Shown in pieces: positions 18,428 through 27,592 of a DNA stretch of 64,000 nt. The notes beneath the pieces were generated by a model. The model was not told the origin of the DNA, made no database searches, and worked only from the letters and a program-made list of their open reading frames with translations. Source of the stretch: an uncultured Acidobacteriota bacterium (GTDB lineage: Bacteria; Acidobacteriota; Terriglobia; Bryobacterales; Bryobacteraceae); assembly GCA_902825945.1 (NCBI GenBank), contig CADECY010000001.1:62001-126000 (forward strand). The letters run 5' to 3'. The position numbers and the translations under genes are program-made. Within the stretch, counting starts at the first letter, position 1. Every line of letters starts with the position of its first letter.

Positions 18428-18597
18428 CGCCCGTTGCTGAGTTCGAGCACGCGTGCCCACTCCTTGGCAAAGCAGGCCTGAATTCCGCGCCCCCGGCGGC
18501 AACCCTCGCCGAGCATTCTCGCGCGCGCTCATCGGACCCACCAGCGCGCGCCAGCAAGAGGCGAACGAGAGACCATCGTCTCCATCAACCGGTAAGT

Positions 18598-19455
18598 TCA
18601 GTTGCTCTTCAGTTGCCACTTCTGGCGCGTGTATGCGATGCGAAATCCATGGCGCTCGGCGTTGCGCTGCGATGCACTGCCCGGAGCGGCGCCCATAAGG
18701 GCGAGTTCGCAACCCGCCGCTGCCGCGTACTGCAATCTCGCCTTCAGCAGCGCAAGCTGCGCGCCATTTCCGCGTGCCCTGGGAATCGTGGAGGCACCTG
18801 CCAGATGCGCCACGGAACCGCAGATGCTGAGCGCCCCGGCGGCCACGGGTTCACCATCGAGATACGCGAGCCATGAGGGCGAGTCCTGCTTGTGCGCGAC
18901 GGTGGCGCCGATGTCGAGGGCGAAGTCGAACAATTCGGGTGCCACGTCGGACCAACCCTCCGCGCAGACTCTTGCCCACAGACTGGCTTCTTGTTCGCCG
19001 ATTGCGCGTACGGCGATCCTGGCCGGCATCGATACGCCCTGCGCGGCCTCGTCGCGGGCGGGCCGGTACAAGACGCTCGTGAACTCCACGGGCGTGTAGC
19101 CGCGAGATGCCAGCAGCGCGAACGTGTCGACGCCAGCCAACGGACTCACCTCGTGATTGATCGCGGCTCCCCGCGAGCGGTAGAACTCCTCGATCTCATC
19201 GAGGAGTCCCTCCGTCAGCGGAGGCTCGAAGAGCCCGAGGCCGAAGGTCTGTGTGACGGGGGAGTCAGGCCCGTCGAACATCGCGCGAACACCGCTGAAA
19301 TCCCTCCACTCGGCGCCACGGCCGGGCGAGGCTCTGACGCGGGCATCGACGAAGCGAGAGGAACTGACAGCCTCGGCGCGCTCGAGCCGCCGCGCGAGTT
19401 CGAGATCCGCGAAGAAGGATGGCGCATCAGCGGAGAGAATCTTACCGGTTATCAT
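18598..19455 (-). CDS. GNAT-family N-acetyltransferase
   Basis: 285 residues. The C-terminal half carries the GNAT core. An acetyl-CoA pyrophosphate-binding motif is visible in STIPRARGNGAQLALLKARL, preceded by a beta strand region WLAYLDGEPVAAGALSIC. The end reads RNAERHGFRIAYTRQKW, a typical last helix and strand. The N-terminal half may be a degenerate second GNAT domain. The acyl acceptor is unknown. It starts one base after the stop of the TonB receptor gene in the same orientation, so the two are probably cotranscribed. Confidence 0.82.
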   Translation of the reverse strand: MITGKILSADAPSFFADLELARRLERAEAVSSSRFVDARVRASPGRGAEWRDFSGVRAMFDGPDSPVTQTFGLGLFEPPLTEGLLDEIEEFYRSRGAAINHEVSPLAGVDTFALLASRGYTPVEFTSVLYRPARDEAAQGVSMPARIAVRAIGEQEASLWARVCAEGWSDVAPELFDFALDIGATVAHKQDSPSWLAYLDGEPVAAGALSICGSVAHLAGASTIPRARGNGAQLALLKARLQYAAAAGCELALMGAAPGSASQRNAERHGFRIAYTRQKWQLKSN

Positions 19456-19456
19456 T

Positions 19457-22400
19457 TCAAAACGAGTACTTGATCCCCGCCTGCAACTGCCGCGGATCGA
19501 GGGCCGCGCCGATCACGCCGAATGCTCCCGTGCCGAAACTCTGCCCCGGAATACTGAAGTTGGCGTGGTTGGCGAGATTGAAAGCATCGAGCCGCAGTTC
19601 GAACTTTTGCCGCTCGCTAATGCGGAACACTCGCTGAATGGAGATGTCGAGATTGATGATCCCCGGGCTTTCGATGGGAGCGCGCCCCGCGTTGCCGTAG
19701 CGCAGGCCAACCGGCCGCGCGAATGCCGCCGTATCGAACCAGCGCGTTGGTGTTCGCTCACTTGGTGGCAAGTTCGGGCTCCGCGACAGATCCGGCCATT
19801 GTGACAACGCGCTGCCGGTGTCGATCGCATCGCCGGGAAGCAGCGCCGTGATGAATGAGCCGTCCTGCACGACGGCAATTCCCTGGAACTGCCAGCCGCC
19901 AAGCACCTTGCCCGCCATCGAATCCGTCAGGAAGGGTTTGCCCTTGCCAAAGGGCAGTTCATAACCGGCGGTCAGCACGAGGCGGCGGGGAATGAAAACG
20001 TCGCTGGTGGCCTTGTTGAGGTTCAGCGGCATGTTGATCGAACGTTGCCGCTGTACTCCGAGAACTGCCGAGTTGATCGCCGCGTTGTCCAATCCCTTCG
20101 ACCAAGTAAATGCACCCAGCAGATAAATGCCATCGGAGCCCGGCCGCTTCTGTGCCTTGATCTCGAGCCCGTTGTAGGTCGCATCCACTGACGGCATCGT
20201 CACCCACACGTCCTGAAGCTGCGGAAACGGCCGGCGGGCCTGGCGAGGACCGGTACCGGGCACCGCGTCGTTCACCGACACCGTCTCGAGCCGGTTCGAG
20301 GTGTGCGAGCCTTGATAGCCCAGGTCGATCGAGAAGTCGCGCCGGATCTCGCGCTGGATCGACATGCCCCAGGAGTGTGTGGCGGTGAGCTTCAAAGGCG
20401 TCTCGACGCCGTTGTAGCGGGCGATCGCCGTGGTGGCAAGAGCCGCCGGGAACGGGTCCGAAAGCGAGATGTTCGGAGTCTGGGCGTTGGCGAGGAAGGA
20501 TGCGACTTGCGCGTTGGCGCGAGGTTGATTGCCAAGGTCCTGGAGGATCGCGACGTCCACTTCGTTCGCAAAGATCCCGTATCCGGCGCGGATCACGGTC
20601 TTGTCGTTGGCGCGGAAAGCGAGCCCCACGCGAGGCAGGAATCCGGGCCTCCTCCACTCGATGAGCGGCACGCCGGGTTGGAATCGCCCTGTCTGCCAGG
20701 GCTGCAGTGTCAGATTCTGAACCGGCGCCACGAACGCACCGGCATACGGCTGATAGTTCGACATGAAGCCCGAGCGGTCCTTCCACGCTCCTCGCAATTC
20801 ACCGCGCAGACCGAGGTTGAGGGTCAGCTTGCGGTGAACCTTCCAATCGTCCTGGAGATAAAGATAATAGGCGTTCTGGGCAAAGCGGCCGCGGTTGGAC
20901 TCGCCTCCAGTGCGCGTGGCCGCCGGTGTCCCCAGGAGAAAGTCCGCGAACGCGTTTCCGGAATACCGCGGCTGAAAATCGATTCCCGGACTCGCGCCGA
21001 TGTTATAGAAGTTGTAGTGTCGGCGATACTCGAGGCCGGTCTTGAGAAAATGCCCCTCTCGCTGGAACGAGAAATCGTCCTTCGCCTGCCAGTTGCCGAT
21101 GTGAACCGCTCCACCCGGCGGGCTGCCGCTATCGCCGATCCCCAGGAATCCAGTAACGGAAACGCGGGGCAACCCGCCGCTCGGATTCACCCGGCTCAGT
21201 CCGAGCGCGGGGATCCCGAGTGCCTGCGCCTCGGCCACATGTGGGTTCTTCACGCCGAGGAAGTATGGCCGCCGAAAGAAATGGAACGAAGCCGTGTTGA
21301 CGAAGGCGGCCTTGAACGTGCGCGTGTTGGTGATCTCCTGCGCCCACGTGTCGAGCGGCTGTTCATACGAGAATTCCTGGATCGCATCGGTCAACAGCGT
21401 GATCGCGCTGTTCTGCGCGAAACGGCCGGACCAGCGGTTGTTGTCCGATACGCGCAGGTCCACTCGCGCGATGAACTGCGGATTATCCGAATTCGCCGAC
21501 GAGTTCGGACTGGTGAAGTTCAGCGCGCCCGGAGTGTTAGGCTCGGGCCAAAACTTCAGTAGCCGCTGCGCAATCGGGTTGATGCGCGCCGCTGGAATGA
21601 GATTGCCGGCGAACGGCTGTCCGGTCAGCGGATCGCGAATCGCCGTGGTGAACTGTCCGGCGCGCTGTTGTGCCGCCGGCACGATTCCCGTCAAGGGAAG
21701 AAAGCTGCGGATGAGCTCGTCCTGAAAGGCGAAGAAGAACCATGCGCGGTCCTTGCCTTTGGTGACTTTCGGAATCGTGATCGGACCTCCGAGGGTTCCG
21801 CCCAGTTGTTGGCGGCGGAATGCGGTCTTCGATCGTGCGAAAAAATTGCGTGCGTCGAGCGCGTCGTTTCGTGAAAACCAGAACGCGTTGCCGTGTAGCT
21901 CGTTCGTGCCGCTCTTGGTCACTACGATGATCTGCCCGCCCGGCCGCACGCCCCATTCGGCGCCGTAGAGGCCCGTCTTGACCTCGAATTCCTGCAGTGC
22001 ATCGAGGTTCGGGCGAAACGTCGTCGCTCCATTTCCTTCGGAAATCATGGTGCCGTCGAGATGGTAAACGTTGTCGGCGCGGCTCATCCCGCGGACCAGG
22101 ATTCCCGTCGCGGTACCCGAGGCCACGCCGTTGCCGTAGATGGTGCCACGAGGGGAGACTACGCCCGGAGAGAGCGCCGCCAGCGTGGCGAAATCGCGGT
22201 TGTTCACCGGCAAGCCCACCAGCTTCTGATGGTCGATCACCTGGCCCATGCCCGCGCTTTCCGTATTGAGCAGGGACGCGGCGCTGGTCACCTCCGTGGT
22301 CTGCGACGTTTCGCCGACCTCCAAGGTGAAGTCGACGCGGCCCGTGCTGCCGACCTCGAGCGTGATTCCGGTTTGAAGCTTCGACCGGAATCCCGTGAAG

Positions 22401-22636
22401 GATGCGCGAACCTCGAAGGCGCCCAGCGGAAGGGGGAACACGCGGTAGTCTCCCGACGTGTTGGTGGTGGCGGTGAACGTTTCGTTCGTGGCGGTCTTGC
22501 GGATCGTCACGGTGGCGCCCTGAATCGCGGCGCCACTTTGATCGGTGACGCTGCCGACCATCGTCGCGCGATCGTTCTGCGCGGCCAGTGACGCAGCAAA
22601 TAACAGACACCCAAAAGTCCAGCAAACCGGTTTCAT
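19457..22636 (-). CDS. Oar-like TonB-dependent receptor with carboxypeptidase-regulatory domain
   Basis: 1059 residues. Signal peptide at 1-19 (cleavage near AAQ). A carboxypeptidase-regulatory-like Ig fold covers about 20-110 (GSVTDQSGAAIQGATVTI). A plug domain contains the residues around ILVRGMSRADNVYHLDG, and a long C-terminal barrel ends in KYSF, with the terminal Phe expected for BAM-assembled outer-membrane proteins. These receptors take up large or complex substrates in Acidobacteriota; the ligand is unknown. It is transcribed divergently from the UxuA-like/SGNH genes and followed directly by a GNAT gene. Confidence 0.92.
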   Translation of the reverse strand: MKPVCWTFGCLLFAASLAAQNDRATMVGSVTDQSGAAIQGATVTIRKTATNETFTATTNTSGDYRVFPLPLGAFEVRASFTGFRSKLQTGITLEVGSTGRVDFTLEVGETSQTTEVTSAASLLNTESAGMGQVIDHQKLVGLPVNNRDFATLAALSPGVVSPRGTIYGNGVASGTATGILVRGMSRADNVYHLDGTMISEGNGATTFRPNLDALQEFEVKTGLYGAEWGVRPGGQIIVVTKSGTNELHGNAFWFSRNDALDARNFFARSKTAFRRQQLGGTLGGPITIPKVTKGKDRAWFFFAFQDELIRSFLPLTGIVPAAQQRAGQFTTAIRDPLTGQPFAGNLIPAARINPIAQRLLKFWPEPNTPGALNFTSPNSSANSDNPQFIARVDLRVSDNNRWSGRFAQNSAITLLTDAIQEFSYEQPLDTWAQEITNTRTFKAAFVNTASFHFFRRPYFLGVKNPHVAEAQALGIPALGLSRVNPSGGLPRVSVTGFLGIGDSGSPPGGAVHIGNWQAKDDFSFQREGHFLKTGLEYRRHYNFYNIGASPGIDFQPRYSGNAFADFLLGTPAATRTGGESNRGRFAQNAYYLYLQDDWKVHRKLTLNLGLRGELRGAWKDRSGFMSNYQPYAGAFVAPVQNLTLQPWQTGRFQPGVPLIEWRRPGFLPRVGLAFRANDKTVIRAGYGIFANEVDVAILQDLGNQPRANAQVASFLANAQTPNISLSDPFPAALATTAIARYNGVETPLKLTATHSWGMSIQREIRRDFSIDLGYQGSHTSNRLETVSVNDAVPGTGPRQARRPFPQLQDVWVTMPSVDATYNGLEIKAQKRPGSDGIYLLGAFTWSKGLDNAAINSAVLGVQRQRSINMPLNLNKATSDVFIPRRLVLTAGYELPFGKGKPFLTDSMAGKVLGGWQFQGIAVVQDGSFITALLPGDAIDTGSALSQWPDLSRSPNLPPSERTPTRWFDTAAFARPVGLRYGNAGRAPIESPGIINLDISIQRVFRISERQKFELRLDAFNLANHANFSIPGQSFGTGAFGVIGAALDPRQLQAGIKYSF

Positions 22637-22697
22637 GTGCCCCTTTCGGCGAGCCCGCTATCTTGGATTCTGCTTGCGATGCCTCGTCCTTGGCCGA

Positions 22698-22706
22698 TAT
22701 TATATA
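22698..22706 (+). promoter_or_regulatory. Putative -10 (TATTAT/TATATA) of the UxuA-like gene
   Basis: TATTAT (22698-22703) lies 18 bp downstream of TTGCGA (22674-22679). The overlapping TATATA (22701-22706) is six bases before GTG 22713. Either choice gives a leader of zero to a few bases. Confidence 0.45.
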
Positions 22707-22712
22707 TCCGCA

Positions 22713-23768
22713 GTGATACAGAGCCGGAGAGCAGTCCTCAGCGGCATTGCCGCGTTGGCGGCATCGTCCGCGCGTGGCGCTTCGCCCAGCCGGATGCAGG
22801 TGAACCTGATGGCGAGGGATCTCTCCGATCGAGCCCTTCGCTACGTGCAGCAGATCGGCGCCCGCCACATATACGTCTATTTGCCGCAGATTCCGCAATA
22901 CACCAAGCACGGGTTCCTCACCCCCGAAGACCTGGCCAGCACGCGGAAGCAGGTGGAGCGTTTCGGCCTTCGCATTTCGGGATTTCATCTCGACAGCCGC
23001 GCGTACGCGAACCTGCTTCTGGGCCTCGACGGGTGGGAAAAGGAACTCGACGATATCTGCCGCACCATTGCCGCCATGGGCAGCGGCGGCGTTACTCTGC
23101 TGCTGTTCAATCTGCTCGTCTCGCGCGTGCTGCGCGACAAGCTGTCGCGCGAGCTGCCCGGCCATTACATTGACCCCAACGGCCGCGGTGGTGTGGGTCT
23201 GCAGAGCTATGACGATGCGCGTGCGAGCGCAGTGACGGACGATCCCGCCGGAAAGGTCACTGCGAGCGAGATGTGGGAGCGCATCACACGCTTCCAGAAG
23301 CGGTGCGTACCCGCGGCGGAGCAGGCGCGGGTGCGGTTGTCTCTGCATCCAGACGATCCGCCGGTGGCGAGATTCTGGGGTGCCGAACAGGTGTTGAACA
23401 GTGTAGCTGGACTCGATCGCTACTTGAGCATCGTTCCCAGCGCCTATAGCGGCATCACGCTGTGTCAGGGTACGCTGCAGGAGGCGGGAATCGACGCCGT
23501 TGCCTTCGCGCGGCGATTCGGGAAGCGCGGCAAGATCTTCGAGGCGGAACTGCGTGGAGTCCGCGGCAGGCTTCCGAAATACCATGAGACGTTCATGGAT
23601 GACGGCGACATCGATCTGGTGCCCCTGCTCCGCGCACTAAAAGATGTGGGCTACGAAGGAATGATCCAGGTGGGGCACGTACCGAGGTTCCCCGATGATC
23701 CCGATCGCGCGGTGGCGAACGCATGGTCGGTCGCCTACATCAAGGGAATGCTGGCGGCGATTCAATGA
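22713..23768 (+). CDS. Tat-exported mannonate-dehydratase (UxuA)-like TIM-barrel protein
   Basis: 351 residues from GTG 22713. The N-terminus QSRRAVLSGIAALAAS is a twin-arginine signal, which fixes the start. The mature part resembles UxuA: LSLHPDDPP is strongly conserved, and the C-terminal pattern of a charged strand followed by FMDDGDIDL matches the substrate-site region. Where UxuA has a His-rich HLRN-type strand, this protein reads AELRGVRG, so the metal site may be altered. Classical UxuA is cytoplasmic, which makes export unusual. Its stop overlaps the start of the SGNH hydrolase gene (ATGA), so the two are coupled. Confidence 0.75.
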   Translation: MIQSRRAVLSGIAALAASSARGASPSRMQVNLMARDLSDRALRYVQQIGARHIYVYLPQIPQYTKHGFLTPEDLASTRKQVERFGLRISGFHLDSRAYANLLLGLDGWEKELDDICRTIAAMGSGGVTLLLFNLLVSRVLRDKLSRELPGHYIDPNGRGGVGLQSYDDARASAVTDDPAGKVTASEMWERITRFQKRCVPAAEQARVRLSLHPDDPPVARFWGAEQVLNSVAGLDRYLSIVPSAYSGITLCQGTLQEAGIDAVAFARRFGKRGKIFEAELRGVRGRLPKYHETFMDDGDIDLVPLLRALKDVGYEGMIQVGHVPRFPDDPDRAVANAWSVAYIKGMLAAIQ

Positions 23769-26026
23769 CCATCCGGCATTCCACGCTGCTTGCTTTGTGC
23801 TCCCTCGCCACACCGGCTCTAGCGGCCGAGCGTGATTTCGAAGTTCTTCCCGGCCAGCGAATCCTGCTCAAGGGGGACAGCATCACGCGTGGCTATGCCT
23901 TCGGCAACTACACGGATCCGTCGCCTCTGCGGCGCATCCCCGATATCGGCGCGATGCTGCTGCGGGACAATCTGGCGCGTCCGCCCGCTTTTCTGCGGCT
24001 CGAGAACTACTGGGAAGGCATCGGGGAAGATGGCAAGGCGAAGACCACCGATAGCCTCGCCGCCGAGATCCGGATGAACATCGCGCGCGGAGAATTGCGG
24101 ACGGGCGACTGGCTGATCTTCGAAGACGCTGGTCCGATAGACAAAGCCGTTCATCCGGCTCCATGGCCTTGGACCAAAGACATCTATCAGAACTATCGCA
24201 AACTGCTGCGGGACATGGTGCATGCGGCGGAGAATACGGTGGGGCGCGATCACATCCTGTTCATGACGATGTTCGATTATCAGCCGAAGTGTGGGCAATG
24301 CGGCTGGGATGCGCCGCTCGATGACGGGAAACATTCCGGGAACGATGCGATCCGCGACGAAGCCCGCGAACTCGGCATTCGCGTCATCGACATGAACGCG
24401 ATCATGGATGCGGCTCATGAATACCTCACCAAGCGCGGCTGGGGGCGCGCCGTGGGACCCGATGGAGTTCATCCGAACGTCTACGGGAATTTCGTGATGA
24501 CGGCGGCCATCCTCCGGGAACTGGGCGCCGATGTCTCCAAGTGGAAGATCGGCGCGATTGAGCCACGGCTTGCGCCTGAGTCCGCCGGTGGTGACATCGG
24601 TGAGGTGTGGGGCTTCACCAGAAATCCCGATACGGCGGAGCGGCGCCAGATCGCGCGTGACCTGCGCGACATCGTCGCCGGGCTGCCGCGCGCCGCTGAA
24701 CCAACCGCCACGCGCCTTGGCGGAGTAGGCATCCAGCGAATCGTACATCATGGCCGCCTTCTCGCCACCGCCTCCAGGCAACCCGAAGGAACGTCGAACA
24801 CGGTGATCTATGAACTCGGGAAGATCTTCCAACTCGACCGTTCCCACCTGCTGCTCGTCGCGAGCATGCGGGAACAGGGCGGCCATGACTTCTGCGTAGG
24901 CAATGACGGCTTCGTGTTCGAGACGCTCTCGGACATCGCCGCGGAGAAGGCCATTCCGATCAACCGGCTCGATCCGCACTACAAGCTCGCCGCGAGCGGA
25001 GCACCGGCCGTGCAAGGCCGATTCCCAGCCAGTGGTGGATTCGTCCCGCTCGGCGCCAAACTCGCCGATGGAAAGCCGCACCCTGGCGCAGGCACGGGCT
25101 TCCTGTTCTCGGGCGCGTTGACCTTCCTTCCGGATCGTTCGAACGGACATCCCCAAGCGACGCGAGCCGATCGCACCATCGAGTTCATTCAACTGCGCTG
25201 GGATGGCAAAGCGCTTCACCGGACGGGCCGCGAGTTCGTGGACAAATTCGAAGGAATTGGCGTGGGCCGCGTTCCCCTTTCCAACTGCCTCGAGCAGGAC
25301 AAAGGGTTTCTCTGCCCGTTTCCGGCCGATGACGGGTCGCACATCGTTGTCGTGCGCTTCGATTTCGATGGCAAGCGATGGAAGACCGCGGGAGCGGGCA
25401 AGCCGTTCGGATCGGCGCCTGAGCCGGCTGCAACCGGTGCGGCGTACGTTTATCGCTACCGTGAGACCGAGCCTTCAATCCAGTTCGTTGGTGGACGCTA
25501 CCTGCTGCACACGCGCGGCCGCGATCCGAAAGGCCGCGTCTATTCTTCGGCGGACGGCCTGAACTACACGCTGGCCTTCGATCATCCGAATCACACCGTG
25601 CCGCAGGTCATGAATCAGGGCTTGGATGGTTCGCTCTACATCTCGACCAACACGGGTCCTGGTTACCTTCGCAATCCGTTGCTCGCGTTTCCGGTAGAGG
25701 GTGAGCCGCCGGCTAACAGTGGAACACCCAGCGGTTCGGGCGGCGACCGGCTCCGTCTTGCGCGTGTTCCTCCAAAGCTCGGCGCGCCGCTGGTGATCCA
25801 CGACGAGAAGGGGCTGCGCGATCCGAAGGGCAAGGAAGTTCCCTTCGCCGACCACGGTGTCGGAGGCAGCTTCCTGGTGGCCGGCAAGTGGCGTCACCTG
25901 TTTCTCTATCGGGTCTGCGACCTGCGCGAGACCAATGGCGAGGGCCTGGGTCCGCAACCCCACACCGGGCTCTATCTCGCGGAGATGGAGTACAGCCGCG
26001 TCACGAGCGTGCCTTTCCGGTTCTAG
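23765..26026 (+). CDS. Secreted SGNH/GDSL hydrolase with large C-terminal beta-rich domain
   Basis: 753 residues from ATG 23765, overlapping the preceding stop. Signal peptide at 1-20 (LLALCSLATPALAA). The SGNH domain spans about 22-270: block I GDSIT holds the nucleophilic Ser, and block V DGVHPN holds the catalytic Asp/His. The remaining 480 residues are beta-rich, with repeated GGxxLxxxRGRDPKGRV-like strands reminiscent of sialidase/BNR-type propellers, but I cannot assign a family. A role in deacylating or processing plant or microbial polysaccharide is inferred. It ends tail to tail, overlapping by 4 bp, with the sialate O-acetylesterase gene. Confidence 0.75.
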   Translation: MTIRHSTLLALCSLATPALAAERDFEVLPGQRILLKGDSITRGYAFGNYTDPSPLRRIPDIGAMLLRDNLARPPAFLRLENYWEGIGEDGKAKTTDSLAAEIRMNIARGELRTGDWLIFEDAGPIDKAVHPAPWPWTKDIYQNYRKLLRDMVHAAENTVGRDHILFMTMFDYQPKCGQCGWDAPLDDGKHSGNDAIRDEARELGIRVIDMNAIMDAAHEYLTKRGWGRAVGPDGVHPNVYGNFVMTAAILRELGADVSKWKIGAIEPRLAPESAGGDIGEVWGFTRNPDTAERRQIARDLRDIVAGLPRAAEPTATRLGGVGIQRIVHHGRLLATASRQPEGTSNTVIYELGKIFQLDRSHLLLVASMREQGGHDFCVGNDGFVFETLSDIAAEKAIPINRLDPHYKLAASGAPAVQGRFPASGGFVPLGAKLADGKPHPGAGTGFLFSGALTFLPDRSNGHPQATRADRTIEFIQLRWDGKALHRTGREFVDKFEGIGVGRVPLSNCLEQDKGFLCPFPADDGSHIVVVRFDFDGKRWKTAGAGKPFGSAPEPAATGAAYVYRYRETEPSIQFVGGRYLLHTRGRDPKGRVYSSADGLNYTLAFDHPNHTVPQVMNQGLDGSLYISTNTGPGYLRNPLLAFPVEGEPPANSGTPSGSGGDRLRLARVPPKLGAPLVIHDEKGLRDPKGKEVPFADHGVGGSFLVAGKWRHLFLYRVCDLRETNGEGLGPQPHTGLYLAEMEYSRVTSVPFRF

Positions 26027-27387
26027 GGCGCCGGAGTGGGCGGGCGCGGCGGAACCGGCACGGGACCGAAGGTGGGCGCCCCCATTCCTGCTTCGTCACG
26101 AAGGTTGGCGGCAGGATCCATGCCTTCGCCATAGCGCAGAAACAGCGGCTGCGGAATCGGCCACTGGTGGTTCACTTCGAGGATCACTTCATTGCCCGGC
26201 TTCGGCGGAATCCAGGCGCGATAAATCACCCGGCGAAGTTTCTGATCCTGATCGTACAGGCCGAAGCCGAGCAGCCTTCCCTGCGCGGTGAGCGCGCCGT
26301 TCACTCCGCTGAATCGGACACGCAGGCGGCGATCGGAATCCCAACTCGCGGACTCGAATCGCGGGCCCGCTTGCACGCCTGGACAGTCACGTGCAAACAG
26401 ATTCCCGCAAGCTAGGTTCGCAAGCCGCCTTCCCAATTCGCGGAGCCCCGCGGTGTTGATGTGAACGGCATCCTCGAGTTCTAGATCGATCGCGGCGGCC
26501 AGGCTCGAGTGCGGGACGGTCAATTCCGCCTGACGCTGCGCCTCGCGCACGGTGTTCCACCCGCGCTCGTTGCGCGGAGGAGGTTCCTCGTTCGACGATC
26601 GCCCGAGTTGCACGAAGTAGAACGGCAGCTCGGGATCACCCAGATCCTGCCGCACGCGGCGGATGAAGCTTTGGAACTCGGCAAGGTACCGCGGCGCGCG
26701 ATCATCGCGGCAATCGGCCTCGCCCTGATACCAAAGCACGCCCTTCACACGTCCGCCCGCCGCGCGAAACTGCTCGAGCATCGGTGTGTAATAGTCTTTC
26801 GGGCCGCCTCGATTCAGATCCGGATGCCATTCCCAAAGAGATGTCGCGCCCACGGCGGTAGGCACGAGACCAACGGGCACTCCCGTGCGCCGCACCATCT
26901 CCTTCGCGAACGGAAGCCCGAGTCCGGCACCCACCATTGTGCCCTTGAAGCCCATTCGCTGTTCGTGAATCGGCTCTTTCGCGACCTCCCATCCAACTTT
27001 GGGCCGCAATACGTGGACCCGCTCGTCCGGTGCCTCGATAGCCTCGAGATTGGCGCGCCCCACCATGTTCGACTGTCCAGCGAGAATCCACAGATCGCCA
27101 ACGAGAACGTCGTCCACGGTGCGAGCCGGCCCGGCGCCGCGGACGTCGATTCGGTACGGTCCGCCAACGGGAAGATCGAACTTGGCCGAACGATCCGCGC
27201 CGCAGCGAATCACGGCGTTCTCCAGCCCCGGCAGTTTGCCATTCGCTCCGGAAACATCCACACGCAAGTCGTCCGTGCATGGGAGGGATGCGGTACCGGC
27301 CGTGGCGTTGGTCCGTTGAATGACCTGGTGTCCGGACAACCCAAGAAGTGGATCAGCGGCGAGCGCCAGGACGCAGAGCTTGAACAT
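26023..27387 (-). CDS. Sialate O-acetylesterase-type (SASA) esterase, secreted
   Basis: 454 residues from ATG 27387; a TTG at 27411 would add eight residues before the signal peptide. Hydrophobic signal at 1-18. The catalytic Ser lies in AGQSNMVGRANLE, typical of the SASA family. GVLWYQGEADC marks the second conserved block, and AVHINTAGLRELGRRLA near residue 330 supplies the Asp/His block. It removes O-acetyl groups from sialic acid or, in plant-polymer degraders, from other acetylated sugars. It fits with the neighbouring SGNH hydrolase and MFS transporter. A perfect inverted repeat lies 7 bp upstream of the ATG. Confidence 0.85.
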   Translation of the reverse strand: MFKLCVLALAADPLLGLSGHQVIQRTNATAGTASLPCTDDLRVDVSGANGKLPGLENAVIRCGADRSAKFDLPVGGPYRIDVRGAGPARTVDDVLVGDLWILAGQSNMVGRANLEAIEAPDERVHVLRPKVGWEVAKEPIHEQRMGFKGTMVGAGLGLPFAKEMVRRTGVPVGLVPTAVGATSLWEWHPDLNRGGPKDYYTPMLEQFRAAGGRVKGVLWYQGEADCRDDRAPRYLAEFQSFIRRVRQDLGDPELPFYFVQLGRSSNEEPPPRNERGWNTVREAQRQAELTVPHSSLAAAIDLELEDAVHINTAGLRELGRRLANLACGNLFARDCPGVQAGPRFESASWDSDRRLRVRFSGVNGALTAQGRLLGFGLYDQDQKLRRVIYRAWIPPKPGNEVILEVNHQWPIPQPLFLRYGEGMDPAANLRDEAGMGAPTFGPVPVPPRPPTPAP

Positions 27388-27393
27388 CGTCAA

Positions 27394-27412
27394 GTTGAGA
27401 GGATATCTCAAC
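27394..27412. promoter_or_regulatory. Perfect inverted repeat upstream of the esterase gene
   Basis: GTTGAGA-GGATA-TCTCAAC is a 7-5-7 perfect dyad located 7-25 bp upstream of ATG 27387. It lies between the divergent esterase and MFS genes and has the size of a typical repressor operator. Confidence 0.4.
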
Positions 27413-27592
27413 GGAAGCGTATTGCGCGGAGTTGCCCGGATCCAGCGAAGTTCGCCTAGGCCGGAAGTTACCGCGATCTACCGGCGGCCCCTGCATGATC
27501 ATGATCGCGCCAGGATACCAGCGCCATCCTGATACCATCGACAGGGGTAGCGCCGCAATGACAAACAATCGGTCTCTCGAGGGTGCCAGCTC

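Noticed and set aside
18416-18597. Small open frames between the DUF488 and GNAT genes
   Set aside because: No ribosome-binding site, no recognisable motif, and atypical composition; treated as spacer.
21537-23585. 682-codon minus-strand open frame bridging the TonB receptor and UxuA-like genes
   Set aside because: It is antisense to the UxuA-like gene and out of frame with the receptor; both real genes have strong homology.
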